The position numbers and the translations under genes were made by a program. Positions 23,410 through 31,794 of a stretch of DNA of 34,356 bases are shown in pieces (position 1 is the first letter of the stretch; every line of letters starts with the position of its first letter). The notes beneath the pieces are model-generated. The model searched no databases and was not told the DNA's origin. It was given only the letters and a program-made list of their open reading frames with translations. This stretch comes from Deltaproteobacteria bacterium (GTDB lineage: Bacteria > Desulfobacterota > Binatia > UBA9968). The stretch covers positions 1 through 34,356 of the forward strand of contig JAHFAO010000010.1 of the NCBI GenBank assembly GCA_023250515.1. Reading direction: 5' to 3'.

Positions 23410-25197
23410 ATGAACGGTGGCCAGATTATCGTTGACTATCTGATCCAGGAAAATGTTTCCCATGCATTTGGCCTCTGCGGCCACGGAAACATCAGTTTTA
23501 TCGACGCGCTCTATGAGCGATCCGACGAAATTACTTCCTACTCCGTCCGTCACGAGTCCGTCTCGGGATTCATGGCGGACGTCTACTACAGGGTCGCTGG
23601 CCGTCCGGCCGCCACGTTTACATCCTGCGGCCCCGGCTCCGCCAATATGCCCATTTGTCTTGCAAACGCCTACTTCGACTCGGTTCCATACCTCGCCATT
23701 ACGGGAAACATCCCCACCAACCAGTTCAACAGGGGCGCCTTTCAGGAAACCTACCGCCACTACCAGGCGGACTTTCCCTCGGTCGTCAGACCTTTCTGCA
23801 AGCGCGTATTCCAGCCCACGCGGGCTGAGCAAGTTCCCCTCTTCACGCGGCAGGCATGGAAAACCATGGTTACCGGCCGCCCCGGGCCCGTTGTGCTCGA
23901 CGTTCCGTTCGATATTTTCAAGGAAGAAGCCGATGTCGAAATGCCCCAGGCAAAAGACTGGAACGCTAACATCTCATGCCGATGCGGCGCGGATCCGGAG
24001 GGGGTTCAAAAAGCAGTCGACATGCTGCTGGGTGCCAAGCGTCCCGTCATCATGATGGGCCAGGGAATCAAATACGGAGGGGCGACGGAAGAGCTGGTCC
24101 GACTGGCGGAACGCCTGCAGATTCCGGTGGTTTGTTCTTCGAGCGGCATGGGCGCTATCGACTCGAACCACCCGCTTGCGCTGGGCCTCATCGCTCGAAA
24201 CGGAACGTACCCGGCGAACCATGCCGCCCGCCAGGCGGATGTCCTGCTCGCCCTCGGCGTAAGGTTCGACGACCGCACATCGAGCAGTTGGCTCCCAGGG
24301 TATTCATTCAATATCCCTCCAACCAAGCTGATTCACGTGGATATCGATCCGGACGAGATCGCGCGCAACTACCCCGTGGCCCTTGGCCTCATGGCTGATG
24401 TGAGAACATTCCTTCGACAAGTACTTGGGGAGCTTGACCTCCGGAAGGCACAAACCGAGGTGCCAGCCGCGCGTAAGGCATGGCTGCGCGACATCGACCA
24501 CTGGCGGAAAGAGTGGGAAGAATGGACGGCTCCCGGCTACCAGTCGGATACCACACCGATTCATCCGCAACGTGCGGCGCACGAAATCGATAAGGCACTC
24601 CCCGATGACGCCATTTTGGTGAGCGACGTGGGGGTCCACCACAACTGGCTTCTCCAGTTCTGCCGCCCGAAAGGCGCCCACTCCCTGATCGGCTCAATGG
24701 GCTTCGGTGCCATGGGCTTCGGTGTGGCGGGGGTTCTGGGGGCAGCGATCGCCGCGCCCACCAGGCCGTGCATATCGGTCTGCGGAGACGGAGCCTTCCT
24801 CATGCACGCCAGTGTCATGGCCACGGCGGTCGAGTATAATATTCCGGCCATCTGGGTGGTGTGGAACAACTACGCATTCGCGTCGATCCGCGGACTGCAG
24901 CGTGGTTATCTCGACGGGCGCGAACTCGTCACCGACTTTAAGGAGCCGGACACAAAAGAGCCCTACAACCCCGACTTTGCCGCGATGGCCCGCGCCGCCG
25001 GCGTCAACGGAGTCCGGGTCGAGACGGCAAAGGATCTAGGCGAAGCGGTGAAGGCGGCTGTCAAGGCGAATGAGCCTTGTGTCATCGACGCGAATATTCA
25101 GGGAGAAGCAAACCCTGTCGGTGCGGGGGTGTGGGAACTTCCCGGATTGGGTCACGGGGAGCCGGCCATCGGTACGAGAACTATTATCGAGGGCTAA
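23410..25197 (+). CDS. Thiamine-pyrophosphate-dependent enzyme, acetolactate synthase-like
   Basis: A 595-residue enzyme with the three domains of the acetohydroxyacid synthase/decarboxylase family. The N-terminal domain has VSHAFGLCGHGN (16-27), the catalytic Glu49 in SVRHES and TSCGPGSAN. The C-terminal domain has the TPP/magnesium motif CGDG (458-461) ending in NN (486-487). LCGHGN in place of the usual VPG segment sets it apart from true IlvB, so benzoylformate, oxalyl-CoA, sulfopyruvate or other 2-oxoacid decarboxylase or carboligase activity is equally possible. ATG 23410 (MNGGQIIVDYL) is preferred, with AGAAGGAG 16 nt upstream; ATG 23380 would add ten residues. It sits in the amidase-to-dehydrogenase cluster. 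Confidence 0.88.
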   Translation: MNGGQIIVDYLIQENVSHAFGLCGHGNISFIDALYERSDEITSYSVRHESVSGFMADVYYRVAGRPAATFTSCGPGSANMPICLANAYFDSVPYLAITGNIPTNQFNRGAFQETYRHYQADFPSVVRPFCKRVFQPTRAEQVPLFTRQAWKTMVTGRPGPVVLDVPFDIFKEEADVEMPQAKDWNANISCRCGADPEGVQKAVDMLLGAKRPVIMMGQGIKYGGATEELVRLAERLQIPVVCSSSGMGAIDSNHPLALGLIARNGTYPANHAARQADVLLALGVRFDDRTSSSWLPGYSFNIPPTKLIHVDIDPDEIARNYPVALGLMADVRTFLRQVLGELDLRKAQTEVPAARKAWLRDIDHWRKEWEEWTAPGYQSDTTPIHPQRAAHEIDKALPDDAILVSDVGVHHNWLLQFCRPKGAHSLIGSMGFGAMGFGVAGVLGAAIAAPTRPCISVCGDGAFLMHASVMATAVEYNIPAIWVVWNNYAFASIRGLQRGYLDGRELVTDFKEPDTKEPYNPDFAAMARAAGVNGVRVETAKDLGEAVKAAVKANEPCVIDANIQGEANPVGAGVWELPGLGHGEPAIGTRTIIEG

Positions 25198-25537
25198 GCT
25201 GCTTGAACCGTTTGAACGTTTTTAAATGAACTACCCGGCAGCAAGCCGCGGGGTATCAAAAACATTAATGAGAATTTATCCCAAAGCCGTCGCCCCCGAA
25301 TGTTTTTATCGGGGGTCCAGTCACAGTTTCGTCTGGATTCCCGATAGAAGCATTCGGGAATGACAGACTTTTAGAGGTCTGGGAATAGCTTTTACGCAGC
25401 AAGCTGCGGGAATTAACCCGCAGAGATTAAACAGGTCCCGGCTATCAATTCGTTTAAGTACATGGCAGGCCCGAGGTTACTTTGAACCGTTTGAACGTTT
25501 TGAACGAATTGAACAGTTTTACTTGATCTAAGGAGGC
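25198..25537. repeat. Gene-free spacer with direct and inverted repeats
   Basis: 340 nt without a gene. TTGAACCGTTTGAACGTTTT occurs at 25203-25222 and again at 25482-25501. Between them are CCCGAATG and CATTCGGG arms around a TGGATTCCCGAT-type repeat (about 25288-25360) and two related CAGCAAGC(C/T)GCGG segments (about 25239 and 25389). The look is that of non-coding repeats that spread in the genome, possibly one unit duplicated in place. Confidence 0.5.
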
Positions 25538-26761
25538 ATGATGGCAACACGGAATCAGGAAATCAAAAACATGAAGCTGATTTCCCATCACGACTTGAAT
25601 GGATTCGGGAACGGAGGCGAAGGGGTTGCCCTCCAGCAGCTCCCGGATGGTCGGCGCATCTTCTGGATCGCGCACGAAAGTGCCCCCAAAGATGTCACCG
25701 CCGTAGACGTCAGCGACCTGGCCAACCCGAAGATCGTGCTGCAGACTGACTTGCCCTATCCGCACCTGCGCTCCAACTCCCTGGCGGTGCTGGGGGACTT
25801 GATGCTGGTGGCCTACCAATCGAACAAGCCAGGACTGCCAGGCACCGGCATGGGGATTTACAACATCAGCAATCCATCGGAGCCGAAGCGCATCGGTTTT
25901 CTGGACACCTCTGGCCCGTACTCCCGGGGGGTCCATTGTCTCTGGTTTGTGGATGGCGAGTATGCGCACATCTCAACCGGTGCGGCCGATTTCCAGCCCC
26001 GCAACCAGGATGACGACCAGTTTTACATGATCGTCGACGTTAAAGACCCCACTCATCCCGCTGAGGTGGGGCGCTGGTGGGTTCCGGGTATCCGGGAGGG
26101 GGACGATGCGCCCATGCCGGAGCGCCACCCGCGGTTTGACAGCGGTCACCGCGTGCATAACACCAATGTCTACCCTCAGCGCCCCGACCGGGCTTATCTA
26201 GGCTGGCTCGATTCGGGATTCATTATTCTGGACGTATCGGATAAGTCGCACCCCCGAATGATTAGTCAGGTAGACCACCATCCACCCTTCGCAGGGTTTA
26301 CCCACACGGTTTTGCCCCTCTTTAGCCGTGACCTGTTGGTGGTCACTGATGAGGCCAACGCTAATTTCGAACACTGCGAGGACTACCCCAAGCTGGCGTG
26401 GCTGGTGGACGTCCGGGTGGAGTCCAAGCCGGTGATGATTGGCAGCCTACCCCTACCCGATAAGGAAGACTTCTGCGCTCGCCCTGGCCGGTTCGGGGCC
26501 CACAATGTCCACGAGAACCAACCGCTGCCTCTCTCTTTCCAGTCCGACCAACTGGTGTTCGGTGCCTTCTTCAACGCCGGAGTGCGGGTCTATGATACCA
26601 GCAACCCCTACCAACCCAAAGAAGTGGCCTACTTCGTGCCGCAGATACCTCCCACAGCTCGGGCCAACTCAGTCAATGACGTATATGTGGACGAGAACAG
26701 GATTATCTACGCCATCGACCGGCTCAAGGGCGGGTTGTACATCCTGGAGTTGACCATCTAA
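25538..26761 (+). CDS. LVIVD-repeat beta-propeller protein
   Basis: A 407-residue protein built from LVIVD-type repeats: VTAVDVSDLANPKIV (about 53-67), GIYNISNPSEPKRIGFLDT (about 108-126), YMIVDVKDPTHPAEVGRW (about 164-181), FIILDVSDKSHPRMISQV (about 228-245), AWLVDVRVESKPVMIGSL and VRVYDTSNPYQPKEVAYF. Each repeat ends with a [D/N]P-like turn, so a beta-propeller of about seven blades is likely. There is no signal peptide, which is unusual because most LVIVD proteins are exported. AAGGAGGC precedes ATG 25538, with a second ATG directly after. Its role beside catabolic enzymes is unknown; binding or enzymatic (lactonase-like) functions are possible. Confidence 0.82.
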   Translation: MMATRNQEIKNMKLISHHDLNGFGNGGEGVALQQLPDGRRIFWIAHESAPKDVTAVDVSDLANPKIVLQTDLPYPHLRSNSLAVLGDLMLVAYQSNKPGLPGTGMGIYNISNPSEPKRIGFLDTSGPYSRGVHCLWFVDGEYAHISTGAADFQPRNQDDDQFYMIVDVKDPTHPAEVGRWWVPGIREGDDAPMPERHPRFDSGHRVHNTNVYPQRPDRAYLGWLDSGFIILDVSDKSHPRMISQVDHHPPFAGFTHTVLPLFSRDLLVVTDEANANFEHCEDYPKLAWLVDVRVESKPVMIGSLPLPDKEDFCARPGRFGAHNVHENQPLPLSFQSDQLVFGAFFNAGVRVYDTSNPYQPKEVAYFVPQIPPTARANSVNDVYVDENRIIYAIDRLKGGLYILELTI

Positions 26762-26845
26762 ACAACAAATTCGTTGAATCAACCAAATCAATTCCCCAAC
26801 TCAAAAAAGTGGGGTGAACGATACGTTATAGGAAGGAGATAAACC

Positions 26846-27979
26846 ATGAGAGACGGATTTAAAGTCATCGATGCTGATCGGCACGTTTTGGAGCCATCTG
26901 ATCTTTACGCGAGGTATCTACCCGAGAAGTTTCGCAACCGGGTGCGGGTCGAGGGACCCAACCAGACGGTCCGTTACGTGGATGGGGAGCGGATTTCCGA
27001 TTCAGACCTGCGGCCGGATCGAGAGGTGGAGGACTTTGGCTACATCTTTGCAGGATCCAAGCGCTGGCGCGAATGCTTCGCGGATGCTTTGGCAGCTAAA
27101 TTTGATCCCGCCTCGAACCTGCGGGACATGGACCGCGAGGGTATCGACGTCAGCGTCCTCTTCCCGACCCTCGGCCTCTACATCATGTGGCGGGACAACC
27201 TGGACCCGGAGCTCAGCACCGCCATCTGCCGTGCCTACAACACCTGGCTGGCGGAATACTGCAGCTACAATCTGTCGCGCCTCCGCGGTGTGATGCTCAT
27301 TCCTTTACAAGATCCGGCCCGGGCAGTAACCGAGCTGCGGTACGCGAAAGAAAAACTTGGTCTCGTGGGCATCTTTTGGCGGCCCAACAAAATGTGCGGC
27401 CGGACAATGTCCAGCCCTAACTACTTCCCGATCTACGAGGCAGCATCCGACCTGGAGGCGCCGCTTTGCATCCACGAGGGCGCCCGCACCGTACTGCCCC
27501 AAGCCGGCTCGGATCGCTACAGCGAATTCGGCCGCCACGTCGCCTGCCATCCCCTCGAACAGATGCTCGCCTGTCTCAACCTCTGCGCGGACGGCGTGCT
27601 CGAGCGGTTTCCCCGCCTCAAGGTCGCCCACCTCGAGTCCGGATGCGGGTGGGTCCCGTTCTGGCTGGAGCGTATGGACGAGCACTGGGAGCACGAATCG
27701 CACGGCTCCGCTAAAACGACAAAGGAGAAACCTAGCTTTTACTTCAAGCGCCAGTGCTGGGTGAGCTGCGAGGCCGGAGAAGAGCTGGCGCCAACCTTTG
27801 TGGAGCACGTCGGGGAGGACTACTTGACGATAGCGACCGACTACCCGCACAGCGACGCGATTGACAAGTTCCCGGACAAAACCGTGGGCGCGCTCAGCGC
27901 AAACAATAAATTGTCCGCCGAAGCGCGGCGGAAAATCCTGTGGGACAATCCGGTGCGCCTTTATGGACTGGAGGGATAG
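26846..27979 (+). CDS. Amidohydrolase-family protein (ACMSD-like barrel)
   Basis: A 377-residue cytosolic metal-dependent hydrolase or decarboxylase of the amidohydrolase-2 group. The first metal motif is IDADRHVLEPSDLY (8-21), with Asp11 and His13 in a D-x-H form rather than HxH. Further on are REGIDVSVLFPTLGLY, LCIHEGART (His metal ligand), KVAHLESGCGWVPFWLERMDEH and the final Asp in LTIATDYPHSDAIDKFP. This pattern is seen in aromatic-acid decarboxylases (ACMSD, gamma-resorcylate) and in uncharacterised relatives. AAGGAGATAAACC precedes the ATG. The dehydrogenase gene follows after 2 nt, so the two are surely co-transcribed. Confidence 0.88.
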   Translation: MRDGFKVIDADRHVLEPSDLYARYLPEKFRNRVRVEGPNQTVRYVDGERISDSDLRPDREVEDFGYIFAGSKRWRECFADALAAKFDPASNLRDMDREGIDVSVLFPTLGLYIMWRDNLDPELSTAICRAYNTWLAEYCSYNLSRLRGVMLIPLQDPARAVTELRYAKEKLGLVGIFWRPNKMCGRTMSSPNYFPIYEAASDLEAPLCIHEGARTVLPQAGSDRYSEFGRHVACHPLEQMLACLNLCADGVLERFPRLKVAHLESGCGWVPFWLERMDEHWEHESHGSAKTTKEKPSFYFKRQCWVSCEAGEELAPTFVEHVGEDYLTIATDYPHSDAIDKFPDKTVGALSANNKLSAEARRKILWDNPVRLYGLEG

Positions 27980-27981
27980 AA

Positions 27982-29007
27982 ATGGCTACTTATCGTGTCG
28001 TCTACTGCGGGAGCAACCAGGTCCCCGTCAATCTAATCAAGCCGATCCTCGATGAGATCGACGCGGAGCTGGTGATCGCGAGGCCCAAAACCGACGCGGA
28101 GGTCGCGGAGGCGGGTCGCGACGCCGACGCGATGATCTTCCACGGCGCAATCCCTTTTACACGCGAGATTATTTCGCAGCTTAGGCGCTGCAAGATCGTG
28201 TGCCGGACCGGCGTAGGCGTGGATCGGATGGACCTGACGGCTGCCGCGGAGCACGGCGTGATCGTGGCCAACGCGGCGGGTTGCAACTCCGTCGAGGTTG
28301 CGGAGCAGACGATCGGCTTGCTTATCGCCGTCGCGCGAAAGCTCGTGCGCATGAACCAGTACGTGCACGAGGGACGTTGGCGGCGCCACACCGCCGAACT
28401 GCACGCCTATCGCGGCTCCGTCTCCCGCATCACGGGGCAAACCCTCGGCATCGTTGGGCTGGGTCATGTCGGGCGCCAGGTCGCTCCCCGCGCGCAGGGA
28501 CTGCAACTGCGCGTCCAGGCCGTGGATCCCTATCTGGACCCCAAGATCGCGGACGACCTTGGGGTGCCGCTCGTCTCCCTGGATGAACTTATCCGGACTT
28601 CCGACTTCATCAGCCTGCACGCTCCCCTCGCGGCGGCGGCCCGCAAAATGTTTGGCCGCGCCCAGTTCGCGGCCATGAAACCAACCGCATTCCTCATCAA
28701 CTGCGCCCGGGGCGGCCTTGTGGACACAGACGCACTGTACGACGCGCTCGTATCAGGTCAAATTGCCGGCGCGGCCCTCGATGTCACCGACCCCGAGCCG
28801 ATGCCAGCCGACCACCCCATCCTCACTCTTCCCAACGTCATCGTTACGGCCCACACCGCCGCCAATTCGAACGAGTCCTACGTCGACTGCCAAACGCATG
28901 CGGCGAGAGAGGTTGTGCGGGTCCTCAGCGGTCAACGACCCACCACAGAGATCAATGATCCGTGGCTGCTGGCCGAATCCCAGGACCAGGGATTCGGCGG
29001 GGTGTAA
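27982..29007 (+). CDS. D-2-hydroxyacid dehydrogenase family protein
   Basis: A 341-residue NAD(P)-dependent dehydrogenase that would interconvert a 2-hydroxyacid and a 2-oxoacid. The nucleotide motif is GLGHVG (159-164), followed by Asp182 at the end of the second strand, which favours NAD. The catalytic set is complete: Arg243 in NCARGGLVD, Glu272 in TDPEPMP and His291 in VTAHTAA. Phosphoglycerate dehydrogenase and CtBP-like proteins share this fold; there is no ACT domain, so it is not a typical SerA. ATG 27982 is chosen because GGAGGGATAG precedes it; an ATG at 27940 would lie inside the upstream gene. It may act on the product of the TPP enzyme or amidohydrolase. Confidence 0.9.
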   Translation: MATYRVVYCGSNQVPVNLIKPILDEIDAELVIARPKTDAEVAEAGRDADAMIFHGAIPFTREIISQLRRCKIVCRTGVGVDRMDLTAAAEHGVIVANAAGCNSVEVAEQTIGLLIAVARKLVRMNQYVHEGRWRRHTAELHAYRGSVSRITGQTLGIVGLGHVGRQVAPRAQGLQLRVQAVDPYLDPKIADDLGVPLVSLDELIRTSDFISLHAPLAAAARKMFGRAQFAAMKPTAFLINCARGGLVDTDALYDALVSGQIAGAALDVTDPEPMPADHPILTLPNVIVTAHTAANSNESYVDCQTHAAREVVRVLSGQRPTTEINDPWLLAESQDQGFGGV

Positions 29008-29022
29008 GGGTGGTACGGTAGA

Positions 29023-29068
29023 GCTTCGGGGTTGTGAAAAGACTCGCGACCCCTTTTCTTCCCGAAGC
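29023..29068. terminator. Hairpin after the catabolic cluster
   Basis: GCTTCGGG (29023-29030) pairs with CCCGAAGC (29061-29068) just downstream of the dehydrogenase stop. A nested alternative GGGGTTG/CGACCCC also exists. There is no T-run behind the outer stem, although CCCCTTTTCTT follows the inner one, so termination is plausible but unproven. The rest of the spacer to 29295 shows no gene. Confidence 0.4.
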
Positions 29069-29295
29069 AGGTGTCATCCCAACGCCGGTCCCAGCCGCGG
29101 AGCGCTTCATCGACCTGCGATACCTCAAGGCTGCCGGGATTCAATAGTTCCATCGTTGCGGCGACCGCCGGCCGACGACAGAAGGGGGCGAGGCTGTTGG
29201 ACACGCGAGATCAGCTGCCCCATTCAGGGACACTTCGTCCTGAAGGCTTTCACATTGCGGTAGCTAAGTTCCACAATATTTGAAATAGTGAAAAT

Positions 29296-29640
29296 ATGGG
29301 AAACAGGATTGCTGATATTGGCAAGATGAAAAGCATTGTCGATGGCGAGAATCGGCTAAGAACTGTCGACCTTAAGAAGACGGGGAAACTGGGTACTGAG
29401 AAAAATCCGGCAGTTGTTCATGTACGAACAGAAGAAAGACTCAAAGTGATCACCTCCCTGTTTAAAGAAAAGGGTTGGAAATACAAGATTGGACTGGAAC
29501 CAGACAAGCCGGAGGATATCACCGATCTGGAACGTCTATTGAATCCACCAAAGCCAAAAAGAGTCGAAAAGAAACTCGGACGTAATGAGCCCTGTTCATG
29601 TGGAAGCGGTAAAAAGTACAAAAACTGCTGTGGTCAGTGA
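29296..29640 (+). CDS. SEC-C motif metal-binding protein (PBPRA1643-like)
   Basis: A 114-residue protein. The C-terminus has the SEC-C zinc-binding motif [18 protein letters not shown] (Cys100, Cys102, Cys111, Cys112), as at the end of SecA. The body, with [20 protein letters not shown] (41-60) and [21 protein letters not shown], matches a family of stand-alone SEC-C proteins known by the PBPRA1643 name; their role is not established, though ribosome or SecB contact has been suggested for SEC-C motifs in general. No strong Shine-Dalgarno precedes the ATG. Confidence 0.85.
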   Translation: MGNRIADIGKMKSIVDGENRLRTVDLKKTGKLGTEKNPAVVHVRTEERLKVITSLFKEKGWKYKIGLEPDKPEDITDLERLLNPPKPKRVEKKLGRNEPCSCGSGKKYKNCCGQ

Positions 29641-29684
29641 TGAAGTGGTGTGAGGAGTTGAGGCGGCAATAATCAATAGGAGAG

Positions 29685-29702
29685 CGCGCGGTGTTCCGCG
29701 CG
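29685..29702. other. Short GC-rich hairpin
   Basis: CGCGCGG (29685-29691), loop TGTT and CCGCGCG (29696-29702) lie between the SEC-C gene and the 47-codon gene. There is no T-run. It may be a transcript-end or processing structure. Confidence 0.35.
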
Positions 29703-29735
29703 AGCTATCAAACACGATCATAAGGAGTGGATAAC

Positions 29736-29879
29736 ATGAGCAAAGGGCAGGACAGAAAGAAAGACCAGAAAAAGAAACCCATGAAGACCCTGATGGAAAA
29801 GAGGGCGGCCAAGTGGGCCAAGAAAGAGAACAAGGGGATGTTGAGCATAGCGCCCTCCGCTATGACAAAGAAGCGATAA
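29736..29879 (+). CDS. Very basic 47-residue protein
   Basis: A short frame begins at ATG 29736 behind AAGGAG at 8-nt spacing and ends with TAA at 29877-29879. The product starts MSKGQDRKKDQKKK, continues PMKTLMEKRAAKWAKK and ends SAMTKKR; about 16 of 47 residues are lysine or arginine. Short Lys-rich proteins beginning MSKGQDRKKE occur in other proteobacteria without known function. The good ribosome site and the lack of any overlapping gene support it being real. Nucleic-acid or ribosome binding would fit the charge. Confidence 0.6.
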   Translation: MSKGQDRKKDQKKKPMKTLMEKRAAKWAKKENKGMLSIAPSAMTKKR

Positions 29880-29894
29880 TTCCGTTATCTGTGC

Positions 29895-30320
29895 TCAATC
29901 GTCGTAGTGTTCAGGCCGCACGGCGGCGCGTGAAGATTTCTTCTCCGCCTGGTGGCGCTTCCCCGCGAGGAGCTTAAGCTTGGCGCGCCGTGAGCGCTTT
30001 CTTTTCTGCCGGCGGATCCGTGCAATCTCTTGCTGTTCCGCAGACTCGGCTCCTCTGAGCTTCACCTCGATTTTGTCCAGCAGGATTCTCCTAGCCAAAA
30101 AACGATTGAGAGCCTGCGAGCGCTCTCTTTGGCACTTCACCCGAATGCCCGTGGGCCGATGGTGGAGCACAACACAGGTGGAAACCTTATTGACTTTCTG
30201 ACCGCCGGCTCCCGAAGAGCGAACAAATTGTTCCTCGATGTCCTGCTCCCGAACACTCAAAGCGCGCATGCGTTCTAACAGGGATTTTTCTTTCCCAGGT
30301 GAAACGATATTGAAAGCCAT
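29895..30320 (-). CDS. RF-1 domain peptidyl-tRNA hydrolase, ArfB/YaeJ-like
   Basis: A 141-residue release-factor-like protein. The catalytic loop is [11 protein letters not shown] with Gly39-Gly40-Gln41, which enters the peptidyl transferase centre. The following [28 protein letters not shown] is the RF-1 domain core. There is no codon-recognition domain, and the C-terminal tail (about 105-141) is strongly basic ([23 protein letters not shown]), as in ArfB and C12orf65-type factors that rescue stalled ribosomes. Which of these groups it belongs to cannot be settled by eye. It converges on the small basic-protein gene with 15 nt between stops. Confidence 0.85.
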   Translation of the reverse strand: MAFNIVSPGKEKSLLERMRALSVREQDIEEQFVRSSGAGGQKVNKVSTCVVLHHRPTGIRVKCQRERSQALNRFLARRILLDKIEVKLRGAESAEQQEIARIRRQKRKRSRRAKLKLLAGKRHQAEKKSSRAAVRPEHYDD

Positions 30321-30779
30321 GGTCTAAGGTTTAGCACAGTAAGAGTCCCGGAACGAGGAAGACGACAGCAAATAAAAGAAGCAAAACAGGTGGTTGAAGA
30401 GGGCTATCAAGATTCGAGATCAAGATTCAAGACTTGACCGCGGTAATGTCTTCGAGTCACGATCACGAACACGGCTGTCATCTTCCTATTGCCCAGTGCC
30501 TCTTGCCTTCTCACGCCTCACAGCTCAGGCCGCACGCCTTTTTTCCATTTGACGCCTCGATTTTCGCGAGTACAATAAGCGGTTAATAAGGTTGGTCTGG
30601 CGCTTGATCGTCACAATCACGAACACGATCACGACTTGCTAATCATGGTTGGGTCCGTCCGATCCGCTCACATCTTTGCACGCACACCTCGGCTCGGATT
30701 GCCTTCTTATTGTAGGACCTCCGGGCTAAGCCCCGCTACGCAACAAAGCAAGCCCGACGCCAACACGCTTCTTCGACCC
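30321..30779. repeat. Gene-poor spacer with short tandem-like repeats
   Basis: About 460 nt with no convincing gene. An 18-nt unit GTCACGATCACGAACACG (30456-30473) returns with one mismatch at 30610-30627. CAAGATTCGAGATCAAGATT (about 30408-30427) is another internally repetitive stretch. An open frame continuing upstream of the next gene (from TTG 30636 or ATG 30645) has low-quality coding character and was not accepted. Confidence 0.4.
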
Positions 30780-31670
30780 ATGCGCGCATTACTGTCGTAC
30801 CTTCCTGACCGGTCACAGATTACTGCATTCGTGGAGACCGTATTTTCCAATATAGTCGGAAACTTATTTTCTAGCATAATACTGTTGGTCGTAGGTTACT
30901 TGGCCGGTAGGTGGTCAGATTACACGTGTAAAACCAGGGCCTTTAGACGGATTTTCGGCACACGAGCGGGAAAATCGGGCGACCTGCTTATAGTTCTTGA
31001 CACTATTCGAGATACTCGACTCCTCCCATCGTCAGAGCAACAGAAAATCGGCATTTCTAATGCGGGCTCGTCTCAACCCGGCCCGCGATTTTTCAAATCG
31101 TTTCCGGATGGTCACATAACTGCCATTAATGGGCCCACAGGAAGTCTCCTGCCGGAATGTTCTGCAAGAGGGGCCGCTTATCTCCTTGAGGCCTTCAGAG
31201 GAGTCCGTGGACTTTCTGCTAAGACGATGTCTGATAATACAGCAAGTCCTCAGTGGAACGGCACGTTCATCACTCTTGGCAGCTCGTACTCGAATATCAA
31301 GACGGACGATATTAAACTTCTCCCAGAAAACCCATGGCTACTTAATGATTCAGGACAGTTTACATTCAAAGACGGGACTGCGATCACAGTCGAACAGCGA
31401 TATGACAAGGGATTGATAATGAAGCTTAATAATCCCTACTCTGACGGTCATGTTCTGATAGTGTGTGAAGGCCTCGGCGAATGGGGGACCTCGGGGTCCG
31501 CTTGGTTTCTAGCAAATAATTGGAGAAAACTAAACAAGCGATTCCGGAAGAATCCCTTCTTATTGGTTTTGGCAGTGACCAGCGGCACTGACGAGTCTGC
31601 CCGTGAATTGCAAGCGTATGGTCTAGAGAATTGGATGTGGCATGTAAAGAAGTATCTCCGCATCGTGTAA
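30780..31670 (+). CDS. Unrecognised membrane-anchored protein
   Basis: I do not recognise this 296-residue protein. It has one strong transmembrane segment (about 22-43, IVGNLFSSIILLVVGYLAGR) near the N-terminus, then a basic stretch and a soluble domain of about 240 residues. That domain has alternating strands and helices: LLIVLDTIRDTRLL, GAAYLLEAFRGV, GTFITLGSSYSNIKTDDIK, HVLIVCEGLGEWGTSGSAWF and FLLVLAVTSGTDE. The LGSSYSN and GLGEWGTSGSAWF loops look like nucleotide- or sugar-binding Gly/Ser turns. The start is uncertain; ATG 30780 puts a normal N-terminus before the membrane segment, and earlier starts add 45-48 residues of doubtful sequence. It is a possible sensor or effector. Confidence 0.6.
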   Translation: MRALLSYLPDRSQITAFVETVFSNIVGNLFSSIILLVVGYLAGRWSDYTCKTRAFRRIFGTRAGKSGDLLIVLDTIRDTRLLPSSEQQKIGISNAGSSQPGPRFFKSFPDGHITAINGPTGSLLPECSARGAAYLLEAFRGVRGLSAKTMSDNTASPQWNGTFITLGSSYSNIKTDDIKLLPENPWLLNDSGQFTFKDGTAITVEQRYDKGLIMKLNNPYSDGHVLIVCEGLGEWGTSGSAWFLANNWRKLNKRFRKNPFLLVLAVTSGTDESARELQAYGLENWMWHVKKYLRIV

Positions 31671-31794
31671 CTTGGTTGTTCCACCCACCTTTGCTTGTAC
31701 ACAATTCCGGCACGGCCAAGACTATTAAAATTCAAAATCCAGACACAGAGTGCCGCAGATGAGTTGGGAATACAGACGGCTATTGTGAATTTCT

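Noticed and set aside
23410-25197. Biosynthetic acetolactate synthase large subunit (IlvB)
   Set aside because: There is no small subunit or ilvC beside it, and the N-terminal LCGHGN segment departs from the IlvB pattern. The broader family name was used.
28718-29263. 181-codon plus-strand frame overlapping the dehydrogenase 3' end
   Set aside because: The first half is the dehydrogenase in another frame, and the extension into the spacer has no start signal or domain.
30636-30779. 48-residue N-terminal extension of the unknown membrane protein
   Set aside because: It begins at TTG or ATG without a ribosome site, in a repeat-rich spacer, and its composition is unlike the rest.
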